A DNA stretch of 64,000 bases from Mesorhizobium sp. 65-26 (lineage in GTDB: Bacteria > Pseudomonadota > Alphaproteobacteria > Rhizobiales > Rhizobiaceae). Below are positions 35,374-44,491 of this stretch, in pieces. The stretch spans positions 26,269 through 90,268 of the forward strand of contig MKVL01000015.1 of NCBI GenBank assembly GCA_001899205.1, given 5' to 3'. The number at the start of each line of letters is the position of its first letter. Positions within the stretch are counted from its first letter, which is position 1. The position numbers and the translations under genes were made by a program. The notes under the pieces were generated by a model that was given only the letters and a program-made list of their open reading frames with translations, was not told the DNA's origin and made no database searches.

Positions 35374-36651
35374 CTATTTCCGGACCGTCTTCGCCAGCTT
35401 AGGCTTGATCGCCACGCGGTCCTGGCGGCCATAGCTGGTGATGAAGTCGACGATCCGCGGCACGATTTCCGAGCGGAAGCGCGATCCGTTGAAGACGCCG
35501 TAATGCCCGACCGCCGGCTGCATGTAGTGGGCCTTGCGGTCGGCCGGGATGTTGACGCACAGGTCCTGCGCCGCCTTCGTCTGGCCGAGCCCGGAAATAT
35601 CGTCGTTCTCGCCCTCGACGGTGAACAGCGCGACATTGCGGATCGCCGACGTGTCGACCGGCGTGCCGCGATGCTTCATCTCGCCCTTCGGCAAGGCGTG
35701 GCGGATGAAGACGGTGTCGACGGTCTGCAGGTAGAATTCGGCCGACAGGTCCATCACCGCCAGATATTCGTCATAGAAGTCGCGGTGCTTCTCCGCGTTG
35801 TCGCCGTCGTTCTTCACAAGGTGCATGAAGAAGTCCTTGTGAGCGATGATGTGACGATCGAGGTTCATGCTCATGAAGCCCGAAAGCTGCAGGAAGCCCG
35901 GATACACCTCGCGGCCGAAGCCCGGCACCGGCCAGGGGGCGTGCATGATGACGTTGTCGCGGAACCAGTCGAGGTCCTTCTCCTCGGCCAGCATGTTGAC
36001 CGCCGTCGGATTGCGGCGCGTATCGATGGGGCCGCCCATCAGCGTCATGGTCGAGGGCGCGAAGCGGTCGCCGCGCGCTTCCATCAGCGCTACCGCGGCA
36101 AGCACCGGCACCGAGGGCTGGCAGACCGCCATGACGTGCGTGTCCGGGCCGAGCGCGTGCAGCATGTCGACGACATAGTCGATATAGTCGTCGAGATCGA
36201 AGCCGCCTTCCGACAGCGGCACCATGCGGGCGTCGACCCAGTCGGTGATGTGCACGTCGGCATAGGGCAGCATCGCCTCCACCGTGCCGCGCAGCAGCGT
36301 CGCGTAGTGGCCCGACATCGGCGCCACGATGAGCAGTTTCGGATCGGCCTTGCGGCCAGCCGGAACGTCGCGCCGGAAGCGGATCAGGTTGCAGAAGGGC
36401 CGCGACCAGACGACGGTCTCGTTCACATCCACCGTCTTCCAGTCGACCACGGTCTTCTTCAGCCCGAAGCTCGGCTTGCCGTAGCGGCGGGTGCCGCGCT
36501 CGAAAAGCTCCGCCGCCGCCGCGATCGAGCGGCCGAACGGTGTGTGCGACAGCGGATTGAGCGGATTGTTGTAGAGCATGCGCACTGCGTCGGCGTACAA
36601 TCGCGCGGGCTGCAGGGCGGCATGGTTGAATTCATAGAGCTGGTAGAACAT
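35374..36651 (-). CDS. phaZ: intracellular polyhydroxyalkanoate depolymerase
   Basis: Predicted 425-residue enzyme starting MFYQLYEFNHAALQPARLYA, the standard N-terminus of intracellular PHB depolymerases; the frame reads on to 36747 but that part is not conserved. VMAVCQPSVPVLAAVALMEA carries the nucleophile Cys used by this class instead of the lipase-box Ser. GENDDISGLGQTKAAQDLC and PAVGHYGVFNGSRFRSEIVP provide the Asp and His. It mobilises stored PHB granules, consistent with a rhizobial-type lifestyle. It is a single gene. Confidence 0.95.
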   Translation of the reverse strand: MFYQLYEFNHAALQPARLYADAVRMLYNNPLNPLSHTPFGRSIAAAAELFERGTRRYGKPSFGLKKTVVDWKTVDVNETVVWSRPFCNLIRFRRDVPAGRKADPKLLIVAPMSGHYATLLRGTVEAMLPYADVHITDWVDARMVPLSEGGFDLDDYIDYVVDMLHALGPDTHVMAVCQPSVPVLAAVALMEARGDRFAPSTMTLMGGPIDTRRNPTAVNMLAEEKDLDWFRDNVIMHAPWPVPGFGREVYPGFLQLSGFMSMNLDRHIIAHKDFFMHLVKNDGDNAEKHRDFYDEYLAVMDLSAEFYLQTVDTVFIRHALPKGEMKHRGTPVDTSAIRNVALFTVEGENDDISGLGQTKAAQDLCVNIPADRKAHYMQPAVGHYGVFNGSRFRSEIVPRIVDFITSYGRQDRVAIKPKLAKTVRK

Positions 36652-36905
36652 CGAGCACTCCGCTGCTGCTGCGACCGAAGGGACGACGAGCAGCGCCGAG
36701 CCTTGAATGTCTCGCGCTGAAGTTAACAACAAATTGCTGCGATGCAATACGCCGGGTCGGCGGGAACCGGCTCATTCTTTCGTACAAGCTGTTGAAACTC
36801 GGACCTGAACGGCGGCAGCCGGCTCAGTGTGCGGCCGCGAGACGCTGACTGATCGTCGATGCCGATCGGTCGTCGGGCTGGCGGAGCCCCCGCGTCTCGC
36901 GGCCT

Positions 36906-37017
36906 AGAGCCGGATGATTTCAGGCCGTATCGACCTGAAATCTGAATCCGTCTCTAAATCAAAGAGATAGAGCATGATGTCAGGGAAAGCGGTCCGCGCT
37001 TTTCAGCATCATGCCCT
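36906..37017. repeat. rhizobial palindromic intergenic elements (R5), copy 3
   Basis: GAGCATGATG (36970-36979) and CATCATGC (37007-37014) enclose GGAAAGCGGT...CGCTTTTC, the classic form of this rhizobial palindrome. A neighbouring ATTTCAGGCCG...CGACCTGAAAT hairpin lies just before it (36916-36943). The 36652-37021 gap contains no gene I can support. Confidence 0.7.
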
Positions 37018-37021
37018 GGGA

Positions 37022-37393
37022 TCAGACCCGAGCCATGCAGACGGCGGTGTGGCCCGACCCGATGAAGCCGAGCTGGTTGGCGGCGCCCTTCGACAGGTCG
37101 AGCACGCGACCCCTGATGAAGGGACCGCGATCGTTGATGCGGACCACGACGGTGCGGCCATTGGACTGGTTGGTGACTTTCACCCGCGTGCCGAACGGTA
37201 GGGTGCGGTGGGCGGCGGTCAGCGCCGACGGGTTCATGCGCTCGCCGGAGGCGGTCCTTGTGTGCATCGCGTACCACGAGGCGCGGCCGCATTGCGCGGC
37301 GCCGGCCGCTGCGGAGGGAGAGGCGGATGCGCCGACCATCAGGCCAGCCGCGAGCGTCACCGCGGCCAGCGCGGTCTGTTTCTTCATCATCAT
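37022..37393 (-). CDS. RlpA-like double-psi beta-barrel protein (septal ring lytic transglycosylase family)
   Basis: Predicted 123-residue secreted protein. A signal peptide ([11 protein letters not shown]-type, residues about 6-30, cleavage near AAAG-AA) is followed by the RlpA double-psi beta-barrel: [60 protein letters not shown] and [19 protein letters not shown]. The catalytic Asp region (INDRGP) is intact. It lacks the SPOR domain of E. coli RlpA, so septal targeting is not evident. The N-terminal MMMKK offers alternative starts. Confidence 0.9.
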   Translation of the reverse strand: MMMKKQTALAAVTLAAGLMVGASASPSAAAGAAQCGRASWYAMHTRTASGERMNPSALTAAHRTLPFGTRVKVTNQSNGRTVVVRINDRGPFIRGRVLDLSKGAANQLGFIGSGHTAVCMARV

Positions 37394-37702
37394 CTAGGGG
37401 TAGGGGCTCCGTTTTTGACAGGCCCAAGCCGTTAGGTGGCGAATAAGGCGTGAAATGCGGCAAGCATCCGGCAGTTCCATGGCGACGGCACACGTTTGGA
37501 GTCGCCGGGAAACAGTTTGTCAGGAATCTTAAGCCAATTGTATACCAATTCTTCATGATATTCGGCGCGACGCAGGGGATGCGCCCGGCAATGCCGAACG
37601 TTAATATGCAAGTAGAACCGATCGAGGACCGGCCGCATCCTGCAGCTCTTCCATGGTCATTCAGGCGCGGGCGGCGATCGACTTGTCAGGGAGGTCTGGG
37701 CC
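37394..37702. other. intergenic region, nothing recognised
   Basis: About 310 nt between divergent genes. It must contain the promoters of the RlpA-like gene and the small membrane protein gene. No coding frame, RNA gene or repeat family is evident. Confidence 0.4.
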
Positions 37703-37888
37703 ATGAAAGTGATCAGGTTTGTGCTGGCGTTGATTGTGTTTGCCGTCGGGCTGCTGTGGACCCTGCAAGGCGCCGGCCTGGTGGGCGGCAGCTTCATGAC
37801 CGGTGAGCGGCAATGGCTCTACATGGGCATACTGGCCATGCTGATCGGCCTTGCCGGTCTTTTATGGGCAGGGCGGTCGCGCGGTTGA
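37703..37888 (+). CDS. small two-span membrane protein, function unknown
   Basis: A 61-residue frame with two hydrophobic segments, IRFVLALIVFAVGLLWTLQG and LYMGILAMLIGLAGLLWAG, joined by a short loop (GGSFMTGERQW), ending in basic residues. AGGGAGGTCTGGGCC precedes the ATG, giving a good ribosome-binding site. The pattern (two helices, a GAG-VGGSFMTGE-type loop) recurs in small conserved rhizobial proteins whose role is not known to me. Confidence 0.7.
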   Translation: MKVIRFVLALIVFAVGLLWTLQGAGLVGGSFMTGERQWLYMGILAMLIGLAGLLWAGRSRG

Positions 37889-38179
37889 CTGCGGTCGACG
37901 GGCGGCCGGTTCGAACCGGCGTCCGTGTGCCGGCCAAGCGGCCGCGCTTCGCCGGCCGGATGATGCGCGTGGGCTGGTGGCGAGCATGATCTTGCGTCGG
38001 CCGGCCAGCTTTGGAAAAATCCTGCTTCCGCATGGCGCAGGATCGAAAACCGGTTTCCTGTGCCTCGCCTAAAGAATAGTATTCTTATCGACATTGGGGA
38101 ATAAAGAACAATCGACCGGAGGCTTTGCATCATGACGGCCACAGGCCTTTCCGCCCAAGGCGCCACGCTTCGCTGACGC

Positions 38180-39523
38180 ATGAGCACCCGCACCGGTTCT
38201 TCCATCGTCATTGTCGGCGGCGGCGCCAGCGGCGTCGTGATGGCGGCCCATCTCCTGAAGTCGCCCAATCCCGACCTGCGCGTGACGCTGATCGAGCGGC
38301 GGCCGCATTTCGGCCAGGGCCTCGCCTATTCGACGCTGCTGTCGGCGCATGTGCTCAACGTCAACGCGTCGGGCATGAGTGCCTATGCCGATGATCCCGG
38401 CAATTTCGCGCGTTGGCTGTTGGAACACGGCCTGGCCAGTCCCGACCAGGGACCCTTCTACGCGCCGCGCAGCCTCTATGCCCGATATCTGAAAGAGCTG
38501 CTCGACGATCTCGAGGCGCGCGAGCGCGACACCGGCAGGCTGCGCCTGATCCGTGAGGAAAGCCTGTCTGTCGTGCCGACCCCCTCCGGTGTCGAGGTGG
38601 CGCTTGCCAACGGCACCAGCGTGGTCGGTCATCTCGCCGTGCTGGCCACCGGCCATGACGAGCAGCCCGGTGTCGGCCAGGGCCATGCCATCCGCATGGG
38701 TTCGGAAGCCGACACGCCGCTCGATCCCGACGCGCGCGTGCTGGTGCTCGGCACCGGGCTCAGCATGGTCGACGCCTTCCTGTCGCTCGACCAGCGCGGT
38801 CACCGCGGCGGGATAGTGGCGGTGTCGCGGCGCGGCCTGCTGCCGTCGCCGCATCGCAAGGGCAATCCGATCAAGCTCGATGTCGCCGACATCCCGCTCG
38901 GCACGCAGCTCTCCTATTTCGTCGGTTGGTTCCGCGACCTGATCCGCGAGAACCAGAAGGCCGGCGGCGACTGGCGCGACGTGGTCGACGGGCTGAGGCC
39001 CTTCAACCAGAAGATCTGGCAGAACTGGCCCTCGACCGCCAAGCGCCGCTTCGTCGAGCACACCAAGGCCTGGTGGGACATCCACCGCCATCGCATGGCG
39101 CCCGAGGTCTACGAGCGGGTCACCAAGGCGGTGCGGTCCGGCCGCATCCGCCTGCTTGCCGGGCGCGTGATGGACATCGAGCCGGCGGACGGCTTCACGG
39201 CAACGGTCCAGCCTCGCCACAAGCAGGAACTGGAGACGATCGAGGTCGCCCGCATCTATGATTGCACCGGCATTGTCAGGGACATCTCGACCTCCTCCAA
39301 CAGCGTGGTGCGCTCGCTCGTCGATCGCGGCCTGGCGCGGCCCGATCCGCTGCGGCTCGGCCTCGATGTGACGCCCGATTGCGAGGTCATCGCCGGCGAC
39401 GGCACCGTATCGTCCAAGATCCTGGCCGTCGGCCCGCTGACGCGCGGCACCTTCTTCGAGATCGACGCCATCCCCGACATCCGCGTCCAGTGCGCCCGGC
39501 TGAGCAAGATGTTGCTGGGCTAG
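38180..39523 (+). CDS. FAD/NAD(P)-binding protein (FAD_NAD_binding_9 family)
   Basis: Predicted 447-residue flavoprotein. The N-terminal dinucleotide-binding motif IVIVGGGASGVVMAAHLL is followed by LIERRPHFGQGLAYST and VLNVNASGMSAYADDPGNF, typical of this family. A second nucleotide-binding site VLVLGTGLSMVDAFLSLDQR lies near residue 190, followed by VSRRGLLPSPHRKG. The C-terminal half has YDCTGIVRDISTSSNSVVRS. The substrate is unknown; relatives include siderophore- or amine-oxidising monooxygenase-like enzymes. It is monocistronic, followed by a strong hairpin. Confidence 0.85.
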   Translation: MSTRTGSSIVIVGGGASGVVMAAHLLKSPNPDLRVTLIERRPHFGQGLAYSTLLSAHVLNVNASGMSAYADDPGNFARWLLEHGLASPDQGPFYAPRSLYARYLKELLDDLEARERDTGRLRLIREESLSVVPTPSGVEVALANGTSVVGHLAVLATGHDEQPGVGQGHAIRMGSEADTPLDPDARVLVLGTGLSMVDAFLSLDQRGHRGGIVAVSRRGLLPSPHRKGNPIKLDVADIPLGTQLSYFVGWFRDLIRENQKAGGDWRDVVDGLRPFNQKIWQNWPSTAKRRFVEHTKAWWDIHRHRMAPEVYERVTKAVRSGRIRLLAGRVMDIEPADGFTATVQPRHKQELETIEVARIYDCTGIVRDISTSSNSVVRSLVDRGLARPDPLRLGLDVTPDCEVIAGDGTVSSKILAVGPLTRGTFFEIDAIPDIRVQCARLSKMLLG

Positions 39524-39549
39524 GCGGACCTGTCGACGATCGAGGGACA

Positions 39550-39584
39550 GCACCCCCCTCTGCCCTGCCGGCCAGAGGGGGTGC
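39550..39584 (+). terminator. terminator-like hairpin after the FAD protein gene
   Basis: GCACCCCCCTCTG and CAGAGGGGGTGC pair over 12 positions with one bulge around a GC-rich loop, 26 nt after the stop. No U-run follows. The same CCCCCCTCTG...CCTGCCGG wording occurs in repeat R3 at 44492, so it may be a single-arm copy of that family. Confidence 0.6.
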
Positions 39585-39710
39585 AGGAACGCTGCCCTTG
39601 CCGCGCCCTGGAATTTCATTCCTCGACTGGCCGTCCAATTGGCACGATCTATCTTCTTTCCAGACGCGATCGGCTGGACAAGACGCTAGTTTGACCCATG
39701 GAGGCCTGAC

Positions 39711-41153
39711 ATGAGCGAGCACCGGAAAGCCGCACCCGGCAGGGCCCCTGCGGAGAGCGCGCTGTCGCGCCTGCGGCCGCCGGTGGTCTCGGTCCTCGAC
39801 CTGATCGGCCAGACGCCGGTCGTCGAGCTGACCAAGTTCGACACCGGCAAGTGCCGGCTGTTCATCAAGCTGGAGAGCCAGAATCCGGGCGGCTCGATCA
39901 AGGACCGCATCGCGCTGTCGATGATAGCCGGCGCCGAGCGCGAGGGCAGGCTGCGTCCCGGCGGCACCATCGTCGAGGCCACCGCCGGCAACACCGGCCT
40001 CGGTCTTGCCCAGGTCGGCATTCCCAAGGGCTATCGCATCGTCCTGGTGGTGCCCGACAAGATGTCGCGCGAGAAGATCCAGCACCTGCGCGCGCTCGGC
40101 GCCGAGGTGCGCATGACCCGCTCCGACGTCGGCAAGGGCCATCCCGAATATTACCAGGACATGGCCGAGAAGATCGCCGCCGAACTGCCGGGCGCTTTCT
40201 ATGCCAACCAATTCGCCAATCCGGCCAACCCGCTGGCGCATGAGACGACGACCGGTCCGGAAATCCTCGCCCAGCTCGACGGCGACGTCGACGCGGTGGT
40301 GGTCGGCGTCGGCTCCGGCGGCACGCTGAGCGGCCTTGGCCGCTTCTTCGCCAGGGCTTCGCCCAAGACGGAGATGGTGCTTGCCGATCCGGTTGGCTCG
40401 GTGCTGGCGCCGCTGATCAAGACCGGCAGGATGGAAGAGGCCGGAAGCTGGACGGTCGAGGGCATCGGCGAGGATTTCGTGCCGCCCAATGCCGACCTGT
40501 CGCTGGTCAGGAAGGCCTATTCGATCCCCGACAAGCAGAGCATGCTGGCCGTGCGCGACCTGCTTTCCAGGGAAGGCATACTGGCCGGCTCGTCCTCCGG
40601 CACGCTGCTTTCGGCGGCGCTTCGCTACTGCCGCGAGCAGACGGTGCCGAAGCGCGTCGTCACCTTCGTCTGCGACAGCGGCAACAAGTACCTGTCGAAG
40701 GTGTTCGACGATTTCTGGCTGGCCGAGCAGGGGCTTGCCGAGCACGAGCAGCATGGCGACCTGCGCGACCTGGTCATGCGTTCGCACCGCACCGGCGACA
40801 CGGTCTGGGTCGGCCCGCAGGAGAGCCTGCTCAACGCCTATGGCCGCATGCGCCGCTCCGACGTATCGCAGCTTCCCGTGCTCGACGACGGCAAACTGGT
40901 CGGCATCATCGACGAAAGCGACATACTGGCCAAGGTTGACGGGCCGTATGACGGCCGCTGGGACCGCTTCAATGCTCCGGTGCGCACCGCCATGGCCGCC
41001 GACCTGCACACGCTGCAGGCCAGCCAGACGCTGGACGCGCTGCTGCCGGTCTTCGACCGCAACGAGGTCGCCATTGTCTTCGACGGCGAGGAGTTCATCG
41101 GCCTCATCACCCGCATCGACCTGATCAACCATCTGAGGCGCCGCGCAAAATGA
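39711..41153 (+). CDS. cystathionine beta-synthase with C-terminal CBS domains
   Basis: Predicted 480-residue PLP enzyme. The catalytic core (residues about 20-330) has LIGQTPVVELTKFDTGKC, the PLP lysine in QNPGGSIKDRIALSMI, EATAGNTGLGLAQVG and VVGVGSGGTLSGLG. The C-terminal region (about 350-480) holds a pair of CBS modules (VGPQESLLNAYGRMRRSDVS, LPVLDDGKLVGIIDESDILA, VAIVFDGEEFIGLITRIDLI). It condenses serine and homocysteine to cystathionine. The ATGA overlap with the downstream gamma-lyase type gene makes this a reverse-transsulfuration operon. A cysteine synthase is a less likely reading because of the CBS domains and the partner. Confidence 0.9.
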   Translation: MSEHRKAAPGRAPAESALSRLRPPVVSVLDLIGQTPVVELTKFDTGKCRLFIKLESQNPGGSIKDRIALSMIAGAEREGRLRPGGTIVEATAGNTGLGLAQVGIPKGYRIVLVVPDKMSREKIQHLRALGAEVRMTRSDVGKGHPEYYQDMAEKIAAELPGAFYANQFANPANPLAHETTTGPEILAQLDGDVDAVVVGVGSGGTLSGLGRFFARASPKTEMVLADPVGSVLAPLIKTGRMEEAGSWTVEGIGEDFVPPNADLSLVRKAYSIPDKQSMLAVRDLLSREGILAGSSSGTLLSAALRYCREQTVPKRVVTFVCDSGNKYLSKVFDDFWLAEQGLAEHEQHGDLRDLVMRSHRTGDTVWVGPQESLLNAYGRMRRSDVSQLPVLDDGKLVGIIDESDILAKVDGPYDGRWDRFNAPVRTAMAADLHTLQASQTLDALLPVFDRNEVAIVFDGEEFIGLITRIDLINHLRRRAK

Positions 41154-42319
41154 CGTCCACCGGTAAGAACCGCCTGGCCTTTTCGACCCGCACCGTCCAT
41201 GGCGGTCAGAGCCACGACCCGACCACGGGCGCGGTGATGGTGCCGATCTACGCCACCTCCACCTACGCCCAGCAGTCTCCGGGCGTGCACAAGGGCTTCG
41301 AGTACGCCCGCAGCCAGAACCCGACGCGCTTCGCCTTCGAGCGCGCCGTGGCCGACCTCGAAAGCGGCGTTAACGCCTTCGCCTTCGCCTCCGGGCTGGC
41401 GGCGATCTCGACGGTGCTGGAGCTTTTCGACGCGGGCGCCCATGTGGTGGCCACCGACGACATCTATGGCGGCTCCTTCCGGCTGATGGAGCGCGTGCGC
41501 AAGCGCTCGGCGGGGCTGCAGGTCAGCTTCGCCGATTTCACCGACCTCGCGGCGGTCGAGGCCGCGATCCGGCCCGAGACGAAGCTGCTCTGGGTCGAGA
41601 CGCCGACCAACCCGCTGCTGCGCGTCGTCGACCTCGAGGCGGTCGCGGCGCTGGGCAGGCGCAAAGGGCTGGTCACCGTCGCCGACAACACCTTCTGCAG
41701 CCCCTATATCCAGCGGCCGCTGGAACTCGGCATCGACATCGTGGTGCATTCGGTGACGAAATACCTCAACGGCCATTCCGACATGGTCGGCGGCGTCGCC
41801 GTCGTCGGCGACAACAAGGACCTGTCCGACCGGCTGAAATTCCTGCAGAACGCCATCGGCGCCATCTCCGGCCCGTTCGACAGTTTTCTTGCCTTGCGCG
41901 GCATCAAGACCCTGGCGCTGCGCATGGAGCGGCATTCCGCCAACGGCCTGAAGATCGCGCAATGGCTGGAAACGCGAAAGGATGTGCGCCGGGTCATCTA
42001 TCCCGGCCTCGCCAGCCACCCGCAGCATTCCATCGCCGTGCAGCAGATGCATGCCTTCGGCGGCATGATCTCGGTGGAGCTCGACCGCGACCTCGCCGGC
42101 ACCAGGCGCTTCCTCGAGCGCACGCGGCTGTTCACCCTGGCCGAGAGCCTTGGCGGCGTGGAAAGCCTGATCGAGCATCCGGCGCTGATGACGCACGGCT
42201 CCATTCCGCCGGAAAAGCGCGCGGCGATCGGCATTTCGGATTCGCTGGTGCGGCTGTCGGCCGGCATCGAGGACGGCGACGACCTGATCGCGGACCTGGA
42301 GCAGGCGCTGGGCGGCTGA
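41150..42319 (+). CDS. cystathionine gamma-lyase / gamma-synthase family PLP enzyme
   Basis: Predicted 389-residue enzyme of the Cys/Met metabolism PLP family. TRTVHGGQSHDPTTGAVMVP, YARSQNPTRFAFERAVADLE, WVETPTNPLLRVVDLEAVAA and the PLP-lysine segment VVHSVTKYLNGHSDMVGGVA are all present, as is SLGGVESLIEHPALMTHGSI near the C-terminus. Coupling to a cystathionine beta-synthase suggests it splits cystathionine to cysteine, completing conversion of methionine sulfur to cysteine. Gamma-synthase activity cannot be excluded from sequence. A hairpin follows the stop. Confidence 0.9.
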   Translation: MTSTGKNRLAFSTRTVHGGQSHDPTTGAVMVPIYATSTYAQQSPGVHKGFEYARSQNPTRFAFERAVADLESGVNAFAFASGLAAISTVLELFDAGAHVVATDDIYGGSFRLMERVRKRSAGLQVSFADFTDLAAVEAAIRPETKLLWVETPTNPLLRVVDLEAVAALGRRKGLVTVADNTFCSPYIQRPLELGIDIVVHSVTKYLNGHSDMVGGVAVVGDNKDLSDRLKFLQNAIGAISGPFDSFLALRGIKTLALRMERHSANGLKIAQWLETRKDVRRVIYPGLASHPQHSIAVQQMHAFGGMISVELDRDLAGTRRFLERTRLFTLAESLGGVESLIEHPALMTHGSIPPEKRAAIGISDSLVRLSAGIEDGDDLIADLEQALGG

Positions 42320-42335
42320 GGAGGGTGTTTGACAG

Positions 42336-42366
42336 CTGCTGACCGGAAGTGACTCCCGGTCAGCAG
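42336..42366 (+). terminator. strong hairpin after the transsulfuration operon
   Basis: CTGCTGACCGG (42336-42346) and CCGGTCAGCAG (42356-42366) form a perfect 11-bp stem 17 nt past the stop codon. There is no clear U-tract, so termination may be Rho-assisted. It marks the left edge of an AT-rich islet. Confidence 0.65.
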
Positions 42367-42439
42367 GCCGCTAAGTTTCAGCTAACTTTCCAACGTGAAT
42401 ACAAAAAATCCGCGTCCAGCGGCGGATGCCGTCGCATAG

Positions 42440-43129
42440 TCACCGGGCAAAGGTCAGATTTACGTTGCTGTTGACATTGGTGACGGTGGCGTTGTCTGCA
42501 GGGGTTGGGAATATTGCCAAATGACCCTGAGAGCATGAAAAGGTTACTGTATCACCTTTCTTGATTTTTGAGAAAATCTCTGTGAAAGGTCCGGTGGGCA
42601 ACGTCTTTTTCTGAGATGAATTCAAGCTGATTGAACAGTTTGGCGAAACGTTCGATGCTTGAACTGTTCCGGAAACAGAAAGCTTCCACGTCGCTTTCCT
42701 AGGCTTGGTTGGGGGTGATACCGAGATAACCCAGTCGGTATCATAGTCGGAACTTGCGCCGGTTCCATTGCCGACACCTGAACGCAAGTCGCTTTTGGCG
42801 TTGATCGTCAATCCGATTGTCCAAGGGACCTTTTTTGACGACGTCACTTTGCATGACGTATCAAGGTATTCGTAACTATGAGACCCACCGTTACTTGGGT
42901 AACCCTGAGAAGCTATCGATCCGTCAGAATTCACGTAATCGTGCTTCGATCCTTCGACAATTTTCCATGTTTGATCTAGAGTTTGATCGTGAGGTGGCGC
43001 ACCATTATCGGGCAAAGCCACAGAATGCACTTTCACATGCAGAGACCCACAAGCATCTGCGGTGAATCCAGAGCTCGTAGATAGTAAAAGAATCAAGGCA
43101 CAACTGGCACTGACGGCACTCCTATGCAT
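42440..43129 (-). CDS. secreted protein of unknown function in an AT-rich islet
   Basis: Predicted 229-residue protein. A Sec signal peptide (SAVSASCALILLLSTSSGFT, cleavage near FTADA-CG) is followed by a mature domain rich in Ser, Thr, Asn and Lys with four well-spaced cysteines (ACGSL, TSCKV, NCSIS, FSCSQ). Patterns such as WKLSVSGTVQASNVSP and VTNVNSNVNLTFAR suggest an all-beta fold. An RBS-like GAGGAGGGGGAAATGC lies at the start. Base composition is visibly lower in GC than both flanks and codon use is unlike neighbours, which points to horizontal acquisition. I do not recognise the family. Confidence 0.65.
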   Translation of the reverse strand: MHRSAVSASCALILLLSTSSGFTADACGSLHVKVHSVALPDNGAPPHDQTLDQTWKIVEGSKHDYVNSDGSIASQGYPSNGGSHSYEYLDTSCKVTSSKKVPWTIGLTINAKSDLRSGVGNGTGASSDYDTDWVISVSPPTKPRKATWKLSVSGTVQASNVSPNCSISLNSSQKKTLPTGPFTEIFSKIKKGDTVTFSCSQGHLAIFPTPADNATVTNVNSNVNLTFAR

Positions 43130-43486
43130 TTCCCCCTCCTCTTTCTAAGAGCGGAGTCGAAAATTCTGGCGCCGCTCACGATTGAATAACAAGCTATGAT
43201 CGCCATAGGCATGGATATAACTATGTCAAATAGGGGAATAGAGCAATAGTAGACATTGCTAAATTTATGGCAGCCAAGTACTATGGTGGTAGTAACTTGG
43301 ATGGATTTCTATTAATATAATATTAGAAATATAGTAAGATAGTCGTAATTATGCTGCTATCCGGCTTAAATACTCTGCGATCTCATGGCTAGCCCGTGTT
43401 TCCGTGATTGGGTTTAGCCTCCCAGGTTGACCCCGCGCCCCGTCTGACCGAATTCTAGCGCCCCACCCCACCCGGCTGCGGACGCC
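43130..43486. other. AT-rich non-coding stretch
   Basis: The first 250 nt (43130-43380) are far more AT-rich than anything else in the window, with TATAATATTAG-like runs, and contain no open frame I can support. It probably holds the promoter of the secreted-protein gene and is part of the same foreign islet. The last 100 nt return to normal GC before the GlxA-type regulator. Confidence 0.6.
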
Positions 43487-44458
43487 ATGGCCACGCGCGA
43501 ACCACCACCATCCACCGAAGCTCCCCTCACCTTCGCGGTGCTGGTCTTTCCCGGCTTTCCGATGATGGCGTTCTCCTCGGTCATCGAGCCGCTGCGCGCC
43601 GCCAACATACTGGCGCGGCGGGAGTGCTATCGCTGGATCATCGTCGGCGCCGACCCGGGGACCGTCGAGGCCTCGAACGGCGTCGTCATCCAGCCCGGCT
43701 TCCCGGCGGCCGACGCGCCCAGGGTCGACCGCATCGTCGTCTGCTCGGGCGGCGACGCCGATCATGTCGTGGCCGACGCGGCGATGGGCTGGATCCGCCG
43801 GAGCCTGCGCAATGGCGCCCATATCGGCGCGGTGGCCGACGCCGCCTTCTTCCTCGCCCGCGCCGGCCTGCTCGACGGCCATGCCTGCACGCTGCACTGG
43901 ACCAGCCAGGCCGCCTTCACCGAGGCCTTTCCGGACATCGAGCTGCGGCGCGACCTCTACGTCATCGACCGCCGGCGCTTCACCTCGGCCGGTGGCGTCG
44001 GCAGCCTCGACATGATGCTGGAGATCATCACCCGCGATTGCGGCGCGGAGATCGCGGCCGGCGTCGCGGAATGGTTCGTGCACAGCCCGCTGCGCTCCAG
44101 CGTCGACCGCAAGCTGATGCCGCTGCGCCTGCGCACCGGCGTGCAGAACGAGCTGGTGCTGTCGGCCATCGCCGTCATGGAGGACGCCGTGGAGGAGCGC
44201 CTCGCCATGGCCGAGCTGGCGACGCGGCTCGGCGTCTCGCCCGACAAGCTGGAGCGGAACTTCCGCGCCGAGCTCGGCGTCTCGCCCAACGGCTACTACC
44301 GGCGCCTGCGGCTGAAGCGGGCCGCCGACCTCCTCGCCCACTCCTCGCTCGCCGTGCGCGACGTGGCGCTGGCATGCGGGTTTGCTTCCATGTCGAGCTT
44401 TGCCCGGGCTTTTCGGGAGGAACATGGCCACGCGCCGAAGGCGACGCGCAGGCATTAG
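43487..44458 (+). CDS. GlxA family transcriptional regulator (DJ-1/PfpI + AraC)
   Basis: Predicted 323-residue regulator. The N-terminal DJ-1/PfpI-like domain (FAVLVFPGFPMMAFSSVIEP, LHWTSQAAFTEAFPDIELRR, RFTSAGGVGSLDMMLEIITR) spans residues about 15-190. The C-terminal AraC domain has two HTHs (MAELATRLGVSPDKLERNFR and VRDVALACGFASMSSFARAF with the signature ending in REEHGHAPK). Relatives such as GbdR and CdhR activate catabolism of betaines and carnitine. It lies at the head of the M24-hydrolase-SBP cluster and is its likely activator. The inducer is unknown. Confidence 0.92.
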   Translation: MATREPPPSTEAPLTFAVLVFPGFPMMAFSSVIEPLRAANILARRECYRWIIVGADPGTVEASNGVVIQPGFPAADAPRVDRIVVCSGGDADHVVADAAMGWIRRSLRNGAHIGAVADAAFFLARAGLLDGHACTLHWTSQAAFTEAFPDIELRRDLYVIDRRRFTSAGGVGSLDMMLEIITRDCGAEIAAGVAEWFVHSPLRSSVDRKLMPLRLRTGVQNELVLSAIAVMEDAVEERLAMAELATRLGVSPDKLERNFRAELGVSPNGYYRRLRLKRAADLLAHSSLAVRDVALACGFASMSSFARAFREEHGHAPKATRRH

Positions 44459-44491
44459 AGCGCTCCCTTCCTGCCGCGCCGAGTTCCCTCA

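Noticed and set aside
39524-39710. SAM or other riboswitch upstream of the transsulfuration operon
   Set aside because: Only one hairpin, better explained as a terminator or repeat arm of the upstream gene; no SAM-II or SAH-type pattern seen.
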